From Candidatus Woesearchaeota archaeon (GTDB lineage Archaea; Nanobdellota; Nanobdellia; Woesearchaeales; GW2011-AR15): a DNA stretch of 15,796 nt. Numbering within the stretch: the first letter of the stretch is position 1; each line of letters opens with the position of its first letter. Where the stretch lies: NCBI GenBank assembly GCA_023701075.1, contig JAMPXQ010000018.1, positions 1 to 15,796 of the forward strand, given 5' to 3'. The translations under genes and the position numbers were made by a program. This document shows positions 1 through 7,445 of the stretch, piece after piece. The notes beneath the pieces are model-generated. The model saw nothing but the letters and a program-made list of their open reading frames with translations. It was not told the origin of the DNA and searched no databases.

Positions 1-1349
1 ACTTCTATCTGAGGCACGCCTCTTGGAGCTGGCGGAATGCCGACCAAGTCAAACTGGCCAAGCAGCTTGTTGTCCTGGAACATTGGCCTCTCTCCTTGTC
101 CTACTCTTATTGTCACAGCAGGCTGGTTGTCAGATGCTGTGCTGAACACCTGGCTCTTCTTTGTAGGGATTGTCGTATTTCTCTGGATGAGAGTTGTGAA
201 TACGCCACCTAATGTCTCAATTCCCAAACTCAATGGAGTGACATCTAAAAGCAAGACATCCTTCACTTCACCGGATAATACTCCGCCTTGGATTGCTGCT
301 CCTTGAGCGACACATTCCATTGGATCGACTCCTCTTTCTGCAGATTTCCCTAGAACGCTTTCGACAAATTTCTGGATGACCGGCATCCTTGTAGGTCCGC
401 CTACCAAAATTATTTTGTCAATATCATTCAAATTAAGGTTTGCATCCTTTATTGCCTGCTCCATCGGTTTTCTGCATCTCTTGACAATAGGATCTATCAC
501 CTTCTCAAGTTCAGACCTCGAAAGCTTCCTGTTCAAGTGAAGCGGGCCTTTCTGTGTCGCTGTGATGAAAGGCAGGTTGATATCTGTTTCAACTACTGTT
601 GAAAGCTCTATCTTCGCTTTCTCTACAGCTTCCTTGACCCTTTCCTTTGATACTGGATCCTTAAGTAGGTCTACGCCTTCCTTGTCCTGGAACTCTTTGC
701 AGATGAACTGCAGCAGCGCTTCGTCCATATCTGTACCGCCTAGCTGCGTGTCTCCGCTTGTGCTCTTCACTTCAAAGACACCGTCTCCGAATTCCATTAT
801 TGTGACGTCCAGTGTACCGCCTCCTAGGTCAAACACCAATACTTTATGTTCTTTATCTCCTTTGTCAAGCCCATATGCAAGTGAAGCTGCTGTAGGTTCA
901 TTTATGATCCTTACGACATCAAGGCCTGCGATGGCGCCTGCATCTTTTGTTGCCTGTCTTTGGTTGTCATCAAAATAAGCCGGGACAGTTATGACTGCCT
1001 TTGTCACAGGCTCTCCTAGGAAAGCTTCTGCATCCCTCTTTATCTTCTGAAGGATGTAAGCAGATATCTGCTGTGGTGTGTATTCTTTTCCATGCACCTT
1101 GAACTTGAAGTCAGTGCCCATCTTCCTCTTTGCTTTTGTTATAGTCCCTTCCGGATTGCTCACAGCCTGCCTTCTTGCAGGTTCTCCGACAAGGAGCTGT
1201 CCATCTTTTGAGAAAGCGACAACTGATGGGAAGCTCTTCCCGTATTGCGATGTACCTTCAGCGCTTGGCACGATCTTTGGCCTTCCGGCTTCAAGAACAG
1301 CAGCAGCTGAATTCGATGTCCCTAGATCGATTCCGATTATTTTTGTCAT
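1..1349 (-). CDS. dnaK: Hsp70 chaperone DnaK (C-terminal part beyond window)
   Basis: ATP-driven Hsp70 that binds exposed hydrophobic segments of cytosolic client proteins, working with GrpE (also here) and normally DnaJ. The reading frame starts at the ATG at 1349-1347 and stays open to the window edge, giving about 449 residues: the whole nucleotide-binding domain and the start of the substrate-binding domain. Visible motifs are the phosphate-1 loop GIDLGTSNS near residue 6, [11 protein letters not shown], and the adenosine motif [10 protein letters not shown], then the linker [16 protein letters not shown]. The roughly 23-residue insert found after the first quarter of Gram-negative DnaK is absent; archaeal and Gram-positive Hsp70s are known to lack it. 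A GGAGG Shine-Dalgarno (plus-strand 1358-1362) sits 8 nt before the ATG and fixes the start. It has its own upstream gap with an AT-rich TATA-like element. Identification is certain. Confidence 0.98.
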   Translation of the reverse strand, partial: MTKIIGIDLGTSNSAAAVLEAGRPKIVPSAEGTSQYGKSFPSVVAFSKDGQLLVGEPARRQAVSNPEGTITKAKRKMGTDFKFKVHGKEYTPQQISAYILQKIKRDAEAFLGEPVTKAVITVPAYFDDNQRQATKDAGAIAGLDVVRIINEPTAASLAYGLDKGDKEHKVLVFDLGGGTLDVTIMEFGDGVFEVKSTSGDTQLGGTDMDEALLQFICKEFQDKEGVDLLKDPVSKERVKEAVEKAKIELSTVVETDINLPFITATQKGPLHLNRKLSRSELEKVIDPIVKRCRKPMEQAIKDANLNLNDIDKIILVGGPTRMPVIQKFVESVLGKSAERGVDPMECVAQGAAIQGGVLSGEVKDVLLLDVTPLSLGIETLGGVFTTLIQRNTTIPTKKSQVFSTASDNQPAVTIRVGQGERPMFQDNKLLGQFDLVGIPPAPRGVPQIE

Positions 1350-1394
1350 TTTCAGTTCCTCCTTGGTCTAATTTATCTTGCAATTAATTCTTTT

Positions 1395-1405
1395 AATTTA
1401 TTAGC
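1395..1405 (-). promoter_or_regulatory. possible TATA element for dnaK
   Basis: On the minus strand AATAAATTAA lies about 50 bp before the dnaK ATG, which would give a short leader containing the GGAGG ribosome-binding site. The match to an archaeal TATA box is moderate, and other AT-rich positions in this gap could serve instead. Confidence 0.35.
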
Positions 1406-1422
1406 ATGAAATTAAGAGGGTA

Positions 1423-1443
1423 TTAGGGAGATTATCTCCCTAA
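1423..1443. repeat. perfect inverted repeat between IMPase gene and dnaK (terminator or operator)
   Basis: Arms TTAGGGAGA and TCTCCCTAA are perfectly complementary over 9 bp around a 3-nt centre, TTA. It lies 44 bp after the IMPase stop and about 20 bp upstream of the possible dnaK TATA element. As RNA it would form a stable hairpin, but no long U-run follows it in the minus direction, and archaeal termination normally depends on U-runs. It could equally be a protein-binding palindrome in front of dnaK. Its sequence differs from the 17-bp repeat near hsp20. Confidence 0.6.
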
Positions 1444-1486
1444 GACTGCTTAATTCAATTAACTGCACTTTTTTTATCTTCTCTTA

Positions 1487-2287
1487 TTACCACCATAATT
1501 TCTTGAAATCTACATCCTTTAGGTTGCTTCGCAGTTCATGGATAATAGCACCATGCAGCAGCCCGTTTGATGCAACAATATTATGCCTCTTCTTTGCATC
1601 TCCAAGCACTATCTCCTTCTCATCATGTCCGCTCACTCTTCCGCCTGCCTCTTTCACAAGCAGCATGCCTGCAGCGATATCCCACGGATGCTGGCTGTTC
1701 TTTAGGAGTGCATCTGACCTCCCCGCAGCCACATATGCTAGCTGTCCTGCGCAAAAACCCATATCTCTTACTCTGTCTGCACTCAGCATGAAATGCCTAA
1801 CAATCTTCAGTGAATTATCTATGGTATCTTTGAGCGGGCTTATCTCAACCTGCACCATGGCGTCCTTAAGTTCACTGGTCTTTGTGACTGAAATCTTTTT
1901 TCCATTGAGTTCAGCACCTTTGCCTTCCTCTGCAAAGAACAGCTCGTCAAACACAGGCATGAATATGCATGCATGTTTCACTTCGCCTTTCACTGCGTGC
2001 GCAATTGAGATGCAGAAGTGCGGGTCCAAATGCGCATAATTCGATGTGCCGTCTATCGGATCTATATACCAGACATCTGCATCATCATAAGCATAATTTC
2101 CTTCTTCGCCTACAATCTTATGTTCCGGATATCTCTCAATGATTTTCTGGACAAGATATTTCTCGATTGCTATGTCTGCCTCAGTCACAATGTTTTTAGG
2201 CCCTTTTGAACTGATCTTCGCTTTGCTCTGGAAATCCAAGGCCATCTTTCCTGCTTCCTTTGCAATCGAGACAATGAACTGCTTCAT
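1487..2287 (-). CDS. inositol-1-monophosphatase family phosphatase (SuhB/archaeal FBPase-IMPase)
   Basis: A 266-aa Mg-dependent, Li-sensitive-type sugar phosphatase fold. The family hydrolyses myo-inositol-1-phosphate; many archaeal members also act on fructose-1,6-bisphosphate, so the substrate cannot be fixed from sequence alone. Metal and catalytic motifs are complete: VTEAD at 34-38, GEEG at 60-63, DPIDGTSN at 76-83, and PWDIAAG with Trp202-Asp203. Length is typical for the family. The ATG overlaps the stop of the preceding small gene as ATGA (4 nt), implying translational coupling, so it is the last gene of the grpE-ykgJ-small-IMPase operon. Its place in a chaperone operon is odd; a link to inositol-based compatible solutes or ether lipids is possible but is only inference. 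Confidence 0.93.
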   Translation of the reverse strand: MKQFIVSIAKEAGKMALDFQSKAKISSKGPKNIVTEADIAIEKYLVQKIIERYPEHKIVGEEGNYAYDDADVWYIDPIDGTSNYAHLDPHFCISIAHAVKGEVKHACIFMPVFDELFFAEEGKGAELNGKKISVTKTSELKDAMVQVEISPLKDTIDNSLKIVRHFMLSADRVRDMGFCAGQLAYVAAGRSDALLKNSQHPWDIAAGMLLVKEAGGRVSGHDEKEIVLGDAKKRHNIVASNGLLHGAIIHELRSNLKDVDFKKLWW

Positions 2288-2613
2288 GCTGGCTTCCTCA
2301 ATTCATCCACCCGTTCATGGGTCAATATCTTCCTTGCCTCTTTTGTCATGTCTTCATGAGGCACGATCTTTGTGACCTCAAGGAACTTCACAAGGAGATT
2401 CATGTCTATCTCATTTCGATTCTCGACGCTTCCTAATGCTTCATAGAGATATTGGTCTGTTGTGATGAGCTGCACCATGTCATTTTGCGTAGTTATCAAA
2501 GTATGCAGCTTCTCTTCGCCTTTGAGATACCTAAGTATCGCTTCAGGTTTTATGAGCATCTTTTGCTTTTCAGTTTTTTCGGTTTTTTCCATTTTTTTCA
2601 TTCTTCGGTTCAT
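2284..2613 (-). CDS. small unrecognised protein in the grpE operon
   Basis: Up to 109 aa, ending with an ATGA overlap into the IMPase gene. The start is uncertain. The longest frame begins inside the 3' end of the YkgJ-like gene with a Lys/Glu/Thr-rich tract (MKKMEKTEKTEK), whereas the ATG at 2559, just after the YkgJ stop, would give a tidier 91-aa protein beginning MLIKPEAILRYLK. The segment HTLITTQNDMVQLITTDQYL followed by YEALGSV faintly recalls the N-terminal part of PIN-domain (VapC-like) proteins, but the leading acidic active-site residue of that fold is missing and the protein is too short for a full PIN domain. I do not assign a function. Position between two well-formed genes and coupled overlaps support it being a real gene. 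Confidence 0.6.
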   Translation of the reverse strand: MNRRMKKMEKTEKTEKQKMLIKPEAILRYLKGEEKLHTLITTQNDMVQLITTDQYLYEALGSVENRNEIDMNLLVKFLEVTKIVPHEDMTKEARKILTHERVDELRKPA

Positions 2614-3175
2614 CTTTAAGGTCTTTTATGCCTAATATCTCATCCCAATCTTTCTTCCTTGAATCCTTGATGTCTTCATATTCTCCAAGTTCCTTGTCTG
2701 TCTTCTCATCTATGAACCTATGGATTTCAGCGCCTTCCAGCACCTTGCCTCCACTCTCAACATAGATCTTGTACTGCCTGAGCGATTCTTTGTCTTTTGG
2801 ATCAAAGAAATGCTTCACATCAAACCACGTTATCAGGTCTTCGCCATAATCCTTGCAGCTCATGGCGACCTTGCACTCAAGCGGTTTTGCTTCATGGACC
2901 TTGCATCCTTTCTTCACATCAAAAAAGATGCATTTCCCATGCGGCAGGTCTTTTCTCATCAATTTTGGCCTATGCCTTGTTATGCTGAATTTTGTCACTT
3001 CCTCCAGATAATCTCTCTTTAAGTCATCGACACTTATCTTGAGGTATTTGGCTAATTTTTCATAATCATCATCTGCAAGGACACCGCTCCCATACTTGCA
3101 TGGGTTCTCGCATTTGTCGCATTTGCATGGATATCCCAGGCTTAGTATCTCCTCCTTGCTGCTATGGAAATGCAC
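2570..3175 (-). CDS. YkgJ-like CxxC-cluster (putative Fe-S or zinc) protein
   Basis: A 201-aa protein with the cysteine pattern of the YkgJ family (zinc- or iron-chelating CxxCxxCC-type domain): C17, C19, C22 and C26 near the N-terminus (PCKCDKCENPCKYG), then C82, C91, C101 and C107 in GKCIFFD, GCKVHEAKPLECK and SCKDY. Family members are widespread and biochemically poorly defined; metal binding is inferred from the eight cysteines. The C-terminal 40 residues are a charged Lys/Asp/Glu/Asn tail. The ATG is 1 nt past the grpE stop, so it is co-transcribed with grpE and translation is likely coupled. The 3' end may overlap the next gene by up to 44 nt depending on that gene's start. Function in the chaperone context is unknown; a redox-responsive or client-modifying role is speculation. 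Confidence 0.85.
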   Translation of the reverse strand: MHFHSSKEEILSLGYPCKCDKCENPCKYGSGVLADDDYEKLAKYLKISVDDLKRDYLEEVTKFSITRHRPKLMRKDLPHGKCIFFDVKKGCKVHEAKPLECKVAMSCKDYGEDLITWFDVKHFFDPKDKESLRQYKIYVESGGKVLEGAEIHRFIDEKTDKELGEYEDIKDSRKKDWDEILGIKDLKDEPKNEKNGKNRKN

Positions 3176-3176
3176 C

Positions 3177-3830
3177 TTAGCCAGAGACCTTCACCTTCGA
3201 ATATCTAAGCACTCTTTCTTTCATCATATATCCTTTCTGGAATTCCTCAAGCACAACATCTTCTGCCTTGTCAGATTTTTCCTTGATCATGACCTCATGG
3301 TAATAAGGATTGAACTTCTTCCCGATGCAGTCTATTGGTTTTACGCCTTCAGCTTTCATGACATCCATGAGCTGCGCATACACCATCTCTACGCCTTTCT
3401 TGAATTCGCTTCCTGCTTCATTCTTGAGCGCCTGCTCAAAACTGTCAATGATTGGTAGCATCTTCTTCATCACATCAAAAGTCGAATATTCCAGCATCTG
3501 CTTTGTCTCTTTCTCAGTCCTGTTCTTGAAATTGATGAATTCCGCCTGCGTCCTCTTCACCATATCTGTAAGTTCTGCAATCTTGGCATCCTTATCTTCA
3601 GCGCTTTTTTCTTTGCCGCCTTCATCTCCTGCTTCATGTTTCTTGTCATGGGCCTTTTCATCATGCGTCTTTCGTTCATCCTTGCTTTCAGCATGCTTGC
3701 TTGCCTCTTTGATGGCTTCCATGAGCGCCTCTATGTTCTTGTCATCATCAGATTTCTCTTCATGCTTCTTCTTCATGAAATCTTTTGGGTCCTTCTCTTT
3801 CTTCTGTTTGTTTTCTTGCATTTTGATCAT
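3177..3830 (-). CDS. grpE: GrpE nucleotide exchange factor
   Basis: A 217-aa partner of DnaK that releases ADP from the Hsp70 nucleotide-binding domain. Residues 1 to about 75 are a very charged Lys/Glu/Asp/His tract without hydrophobic residues. Residues about 80-120 form the long dimerising helix (AKIAELTDMVKRTQAEFINF), and the C-terminal beta domain carries the hallmark FNPYYHEVM and VLEEFQKGYMMKERVLR. The length is a little above the bacterial norm because of the N-terminal tract. There is no Shine-Dalgarno; a TATA box about 26 bp upstream makes the ATG at 3830 the likely first codon of a leaderless mRNA, although an internal ATG nine bases later is possible. It heads the grpE-ykgJ-small-IMPase unit and is separated from dnaK by that operon. 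Confidence 0.96.
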   Translation of the reverse strand: MIKMQENKQKKEKDPKDFMKKKHEEKSDDDKNIEALMEAIKEASKHAESKDERKTHDEKAHDKKHEAGDEGGKEKSAEDKDAKIAELTDMVKRTQAEFINFKNRTEKETKQMLEYSTFDVMKKMLPIIDSFEQALKNEAGSEFKKGVEMVYAQLMDVMKAEGVKPIDCIGKKFNPYYHEVMIKEKSDKAEDVVLEEFQKGYMMKERVLRYSKVKVSG

Positions 3831-3850
3831 GATTATGTTTGGGTAGCGGG

Positions 3851-3861
3851 ATTATATAAAA
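3851..3861 (-). promoter_or_regulatory. TATA box of grpE within the groEL 3' trailer
   Basis: Minus-strand TTTTATATAAT is centred about 26 bp before the grpE ATG, the standard archaeal TATA-to-start distance, so the transcript would be leaderless. It is embedded in a T-rich stretch (minus strand, 3850-3875) that directly follows the groEL stop and probably also ends groEL transcription. Confidence 0.7.
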
Positions 3862-3875
3862 TAAAAAATAAAAAT
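3862..3875 (-). terminator. U-rich termination signal after groEL
   Basis: Immediately after the groEL stop the minus strand reads a series of T-runs, TTTTTATTTTTTATTTT. Archaeal RNA polymerase ends transcription at such U-tracts without needing a hairpin. The same bases run into the grpE TATA box, so termination and initiation signals are merged here. Confidence 0.55.
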
Positions 3876-5530
3876 TACATCATTCCTCCCATTCCGCCCA
3901 TGCCTCCCATTCCGCCCATGCCTCCTGGCGGCATTGAAGGCATCTTATCTTCCTTTGCAGGTATGTCTGTGACAACCGCTTCAGTTATGAGCATCATGCA
4001 TCCGATGCTGACTGCATTCTGTAAAGCTGTCCTTGTGACTTTTGTAGGATCTATGACCCCTGCCTTGAACATGTCCTCAAAGGTGTCTGTCTTTGCATTG
4101 TAGCCCATGCTTCCTTCGCTTGACAGGAGCTTGTCTACTATGATGCTCGGCTCTTTTCCTGCATTCTTTGCAAGAACCTTCACTGGAGCATGCACTGCTT
4201 TCTTGACGATATCAACACCTATCTGCTGGTCTCCTGGAAGCTTTAGGTCATTCAAAAGCTTTGCAGACCTGAGGAGTGTGACTCCGCCGCCTGCGACAAC
4301 ACCTTCTTCTACAGCAGCCCTCGTTGCGTGCATTGCATCATCCACTCTTGCTTTCCTCTCTTTCATCTCAGTCTCAGTTGCTGCTCCGATCTTTAGGACA
4401 GCCACTCCGCCTGATAGCTTTGCAAGCCTCTTCTGCAGGTCTTCCCTGTCATAGTCTGAGCTTGCAGCTTTTATCTGGCCTTCGATCTGCGATATCCTTG
4501 CCTTGAGCTTCTTTGGATCTGCATTCCCGCCTATGATTATTGTCTTCTCCTTGTCGACTTTCACTTTCTTCGCCCTTCCAAGGTCCATGAGCCTGACACC
4601 TTCAAGCTTCATGCCCTTGTCTTCAGTGACGACTTTTCCGCCAGTGAGGATTGCTATGTCTTCAAGCATCTCTTTTTGGTCATCTCCAAATCCAGGTGCC
4701 TTGACAGCAACTGCCTTTAGTGCACCTCTTATCATATTCAGCACGATTGTAGCTAGTGCTTCTCCTTCAAGATCCTCGCAGATTATCATCAAGGGACTGC
4801 CTTCCTGTGCGACCTGTTCAAGCACTGGTAAGAGCTCTTTCATTGAACTTATCTTCTTATCAAAGATCAAGATGACAGGATCATCTAGCTCAGCCACCAT
4901 CTTCTCTGCATTTGTCACCATATATGGGGAGACAAATCCCTTGTCGAACTGCATGCCTTCGACGACTTCTAGTGTTGTCTCGAATGCTTTTGCCTCTTCG
5001 ACAGTTATGACGCCATTCGCGCCGACTTTTTCCATCGCATCTGCAATCAATCTTCCAATAACTTCATCATTGTTTGCTGAGATTGTCGCAACCTGCGTTA
5101 TCTTCTCTTTTCCCTTTACTTCAACACTCTGGGTCTTTAAGTATGCAACAACTTTTTCGCTTGCCTTCTCAATCCCTATCTTTATCTCTGTCGGGCTTGC
5201 GCCGGCTGCAATATTTTTTATGCCTTCCTTCAGGATGTTTGTAGTGAGCACGATGGCTGTTGTTGTCCCGTCTCCCGCAACATCCTGTGTCTTTTCTGCA
5301 ACCTCTTTTACAAGCTGTGCACCCATATTCTCAAACTTGTCCTCTAGTTCGATCTCTTTTGCAATGGATACCCCATCATTGATGATTGTAGGGCTTCCAA
5401 AGCCGTTATCCAGTGCGACGCACCTGCCTCTTGGTCCCAGTGTGACTGATACAGTATCATGCACTTTCTGGACACCCTTCAAGAGTGCTGCTCTTGCTTC
5501 CTGATCAAAAATAATCTGTTTTGCTCCCAT
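3875..5530 (-). CDS. groEL: Group I chaperonin GroEL (60 kDa)
   Basis: A 551-aa bacterial-type (group I) chaperonin subunit that forms double heptameric rings and encapsulates unfolded proteins under the GroES lid. It is not the thermosome/CCT type normal for archaea: it aligns end to end with bacterial GroEL, has LGPRGR at 31-36, the ATP-binding GDGTTT at 86-91, the [17 protein letters not shown] segment with the catalytic aspartate near 395-400, and the flexible C-terminal Gly-Gly-Met repeat tail. A GGAGG Shine-Dalgarno lies about 7 nt before the ATG. It follows groES by 28 bp in the bacterial order. Group I chaperonins in archaea (first described in Methanosarcina) are generally taken as acquired from bacteria; whether a thermosome coexists in this genome cannot be seen here. 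Confidence 0.98.
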   Translation of the reverse strand: MGAKQIIFDQEARAALLKGVQKVHDTVSVTLGPRGRCVALDNGFGSPTIINDGVSIAKEIELEDKFENMGAQLVKEVAEKTQDVAGDGTTTAIVLTTNILKEGIKNIAAGASPTEIKIGIEKASEKVVAYLKTQSVEVKGKEKITQVATISANNDEVIGRLIADAMEKVGANGVITVEEAKAFETTLEVVEGMQFDKGFVSPYMVTNAEKMVAELDDPVILIFDKKISSMKELLPVLEQVAQEGSPLMIICEDLEGEALATIVLNMIRGALKAVAVKAPGFGDDQKEMLEDIAILTGGKVVTEDKGMKLEGVRLMDLGRAKKVKVDKEKTIIIGGNADPKKLKARISQIEGQIKAASSDYDREDLQKRLAKLSGGVAVLKIGAATETEMKERKARVDDAMHATRAAVEEGVVAGGGVTLLRSAKLLNDLKLPGDQQIGVDIVKKAVHAPVKVLAKNAGKEPSIIVDKLLSSEGSMGYNAKTDTFEDMFKAGVIDPTKVTRTALQNAVSIGCMMLITEAVVTDIPAKEDKMPSMPPGGMGGMGGMGGMGGMM

Positions 5531-5558
5531 GTTTATTCCTCCGTTGATTAGTCAATAT

Positions 5559-5822
5559 CTATTCGACAATTGCCAAGATGTCCTTGACATCCATGATGAC
5601 ATGCTTCACGCCTTCGATCTTCACTTCTGAACCGCCATAACTCTCATGTATGACTTTCTGTCCTACTTTCACTTTGACAAGCTCTCCGTCACCTACCGAA
5701 ACGACTTCAGCTGTCAGTGGTTTTTCCTTTGCGCTGTCCGGGATATATAATCCGGACTTGGTCTTCTCTTCTGCTTCAATGGGTTTTAATAAAACCCTAT
5801 TCCCTAATGGTCTAATTTTCAT
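5559..5822 (-). CDS. groES: GroES co-chaperonin (10 kDa)
   Basis: An 87-aa lid protein for GroEL. MKIRPLGNRVLLKP at the start, the mobile-loop region around EEKTKSGLYIPDSAKEKP, and the C-terminal VIMDVKDILAIVE are diagnostic; the length is slightly below the usual 95-97 aa. Start choice: a GTG at 5831 is in frame but abuts the GGAGG ribosome-binding site, leaving no spacer, whereas the ATG at 5822 lies 9 nt after it, so the ATG is chosen. The gene lies 53 bp after htpX and 28 bp before groEL, so htpX-groES-groEL is probably read together; I see only a weak TATA-like sequence in the htpX-groES gap. Confidence 0.97.
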   Translation of the reverse strand: MKIRPLGNRVLLKPIEAEEKTKSGLYIPDSAKEKPLTAEVVSVGDGELVKVKVGQKVIHESYGGSEVKIEGVKHVIMDVKDILAIVE

Positions 5823-5875
5823 GTTTTTCACCCTCCATCTTTTCCTATAGTCTAAGTCCTTATTTTCTCAAAATA

Positions 5876-6724
5876 TCATGCGCCGCTCCTGATCTTCATG
5901 GCCTTGAGCCTCTTCACCCTCTCGTCCATAGGAGGATGCGTTGAAAACCAATTCAAGATCCCTCCTTTGAAAGGATTTGCGATGAAAAGAGCGCTTGTCG
6001 CTTCGCTTCCCATGCCCATAGGATGCATCTTCACTCCTGCTGAGATCTTTTCAAGCGCATCAGCAAGGCTATAAGGGTCTTTTGTTATCTTTGCAGCCGT
6101 CTCATCAGCCAGATACTCTCTTGACCTGGAGATTGCAAGCTGGAGCAGCGTAGCAATGAGCGGTGTCACGATTGCAAGTGCGATGAGTTCCAATATCCCT
6201 TTTCCATCCCTGTCCCTATCTCCCATGCCGAAGAATGCAGCCCATCTCATCATGCTTGCCATATAGGCTATGACACCCGCAAGTGTTGCCGCAATCGTCG
6301 TGATCAGAGTATCTCTGTTCTTTATATGTCCAAGTTCATGTGCAATGACCCCTTTAAGTTCATGTTTCTTGAGCAGGTCAAGTATCCCCTCTGTGCATGC
6401 AACAGCAGAGTTCTTAGGGCTTCTCCCTGTCGCAAATGCATTCGGATTCTTTGATGGTATTATATATACTCTAGGCATAGGAAGCTTTGCTAGGTCAGCA
6501 ACTTCCTTCACTAGATGATATAACGAAGAGTTCTTCTCGACTTCCTTTGCTCTATACATCCAGAGCACAATCTTGTCTGAAAACCAATACATCACAAAGT
6601 TCATGAGCAGGACAACTATGAACATCACAGTAAGACCTGTAGGCCCTCCAAAAAACTGTCCCATCCAGAGAAGTATCCCTGTAAGTAGTCCAAGTAGCAT
6701 CACAGTCTTTATCTGATTGTTCAT
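5876..6724 (-). CDS. htpX: HtpX-type membrane zinc metalloprotease
   Basis: A 282-aa M48-family protease of the cytoplasmic membrane that degrades misfolded membrane proteins under heat stress. Two N-terminal membrane segments lie at about 5-23 and 31-48. The zinc site HELGH is at 129-133 within VIAHELGHIKNRD, with the third ligand glutamate in SREYLADETA near 203. Further hydrophobic segments lie at about 143-158 and 180-198, and the family C-terminal motif THPPMDERVKRL is present. The size matches bacterial and archaeal HtpX. Purine-rich GGGGAGAGGGAG precedes the ATG. It sits between hsp20 and groES, in line with a heat-shock role. Confidence 0.96.
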   Translation of the reverse strand: MNNQIKTVMLLGLLTGILLWMGQFFGGPTGLTVMFIVVLLMNFVMYWFSDKIVLWMYRAKEVEKNSSLYHLVKEVADLAKLPMPRVYIIPSKNPNAFATGRSPKNSAVACTEGILDLLKKHELKGVIAHELGHIKNRDTLITTIAATLAGVIAYMASMMRWAAFFGMGDRDRDGKGILELIALAIVTPLIATLLQLAISRSREYLADETAAKITKDPYSLADALEKISAGVKMHPMGMGSEATSALFIANPFKGGILNWFSTHPPMDERVKRLKAMKIRSGA

Positions 6725-6751
6725 CTCCCTCTCCCCTTCTATGGTTTTATT

Positions 6752-6777
6752 CCTTTTATTTTTCCAAAAAATAAAGG
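6752..6777 (-). terminator. AT-rich imperfect hairpin between hsp20 and htpX
   Basis: Plus-strand CCTTTTATTTTT and AAAAAATAAAGG are nearly complementary around a 2-nt centre. On the minus strand the region gives U-runs about 24 bp after the hsp20 stop, so it may partly terminate hsp20 transcription or act as an RNA-processing hairpin, letting hsp20 be expressed above htpX. It could also contain an htpX promoter element, but no clear TATA box stands out. Confidence 0.4.
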
Positions 6778-6800
6778 AAAAATAAACTATATTCAGCCTA

Positions 6801-7271
6801 TTATTCTATCTGCAGCCTCTTGCTGCTCTTCTCCTCTTTCACTTTTGGCATCTCTACTCTAAGCACGCCATTTTTATATTCTGCTTTTGCCTTGTTTGGA
6901 TCTATCTCCTTGGCAAGCGGAATATACCTATGGAAGCTCCTTGAGCTGCTCATATAGCTATAGTTGCCTTTTTCCTTGTCTTCTTTCTTCTGTTCCTGCT
7001 TCTGCTCGACTTTCACTTCAATATGGTCCCTGTCTACATTGAGTTCAATGTCTCCCTTGTTGACGCCCGGAAGCTCAAATGAAGCTATCATCTGGCTCTC
7101 TGTCTCCTGAAGATGGCAGACTGGGTTTCTTGCTGCAGGTCTTGCCAAAGCATTGTTTCCGCTGCTGCTGTGCCCGATCAGCTGCCTGTCATTTAGGCCA
7201 TAGGCACTCATGAAGAGCCTATCCATCTCTTCATGCATCCGTTCAATCTCCTCAAATGGGTTCCAATACAT
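6801..7271 (-). CDS. hsp20: Hsp20/alpha-crystallin small heat shock protein
   Basis: A 156-aa ATP-independent holdase that keeps unfolding proteins soluble. The N-terminal arm begins MYWNPFEEIERMHEEMDRLF, a common archaeal/bacterial Hsp20 opening. The alpha-crystallin domain spans about 50-143, with FELPGV near 65-70 and the closing YKNGVLRVEMPK. A Gln/Lys/Glu-rich loop (KQEQKKEDKEKG) lies in the middle. Start choice: a GTG three codons upstream is in frame, but it overlaps the strong ribosome-binding site GGAGGTGG, which is well spaced for the ATG at 7271. It is the first gene of the minus-strand chaperone block, with a clear TATA box and two palindromic operators upstream. Confidence 0.96.
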   Translation of the reverse strand: MYWNPFEEIERMHEEMDRLFMSAYGLNDRQLIGHSSSGNNALARPAARNPVCHLQETESQMIASFELPGVNKGDIELNVDRDHIEVKVEQKQEQKKEDKEKGNYSYMSSSRSFHRYIPLAKEIDPNKAKAEYKNGVLRVEMPKVKEEKSSKRLQIE

Positions 7272-7302
7272 TTCTTCCACCTCCTGGTTGAAATCTCTTG
7301 TC

Positions 7303-7310
7303 TTTATATA
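7303..7310 (-). promoter_or_regulatory. TATA box of hsp20
   Basis: Minus-strand TATATAAA, preceded by a purine-rich BRE-like AAG, lies about 35 bp before the hsp20 ATG. The predicted transcription start near 7280 leaves a short leader holding GGAGGTGG. Two copies of a 17-bp inverted repeat lie immediately upstream. Confidence 0.8.
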
Positions 7311-7316
7311 CTTATC

Positions 7317-7333
7317 GTTGAGCTTAGCTCAAC
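7317..7333. promoter_or_regulatory. operator copy 1 (17-bp inverted repeat)
   Basis: GTTGAGCTTAGCTCAAC has perfect 7-bp arms around TTA. It begins about 6 bp upstream of the hsp20 TATA box, just beyond the BRE position. It is the most symmetric of three copies of GTTGA-N7-TCAAC in this intergenic region. Binding by the divergently encoded winged-helix protein is inferred. Confidence 0.65.
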
Positions 7334-7336
7334 CTA

Positions 7337-7353
7337 GTTGATGTAAAATCAAT
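7337..7353. promoter_or_regulatory. operator copy 2 (17-bp inverted repeat)
   Basis: GTTGATGTAAAATCAAT has the same 17-bp frame as copy 1, with 5-bp outer arms and one G-T departure at the outermost pair; the inner pair T/A also matches (TTGAT/ATCAA). It starts exactly 20 bp after copy 1, about two helical turns, so two dimers could bind the same DNA face. Confidence 0.55.
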
Positions 7354-7420
7354 ACTTATTTATAAATTTTATGAAATTTAACTATATCAACAAGTCTTTT
7401 GAGCACGACAAACCCAAACT

Positions 7421-7429
7421 ATTATATAG
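7421..7429 (+). promoter_or_regulatory. TATA box of the winged-helix regulator gene
   Basis: ATTATATAG is centred about 30 bp before the regulator ATG, predicting initiation near 7451 and an essentially leaderless mRNA. Operator copy 3 begins at its last base. Confidence 0.65.
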
Positions 7430-7445
7430 TTGAACTGAAATCAAC
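7429..7445. promoter_or_regulatory. operator copy 3 (17-bp inverted repeat)
   Basis: GTTGAACTGAAATCAAC has perfect 5-bp outer arms and the same total length as copies 1 and 2. It fills the space between the regulator's TATA box and predicted start, where a bound protein would block RNA polymerase, suggesting negative autoregulation. Confidence 0.6.

Noticed and set aside
1423..1443. CIRCE element (HrcA operator) upstream of dnaK
   Set aside because: CIRCE is TTAGCACTC-N9-GAGTGCTAA; this repeat has different arms and a 3-bp centre.
4503..5504. Long plus-strand open frame opposite groEL (and similar ones opposite grpE, IMPase and dnaK)
   Set aside because: Antisense shadows of highly conserved genes, with Ser/Phe/Pro-rich translations, no promoter or ribosome-binding site.
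5543..5556. GTTGA-TTAG-TCAAT between groES and groEL as a fourth operator
   Set aside because: The arms match but the spacer is 4 not 7, and it lies within an operon next to the groEL ribosome-binding site; probably chance.
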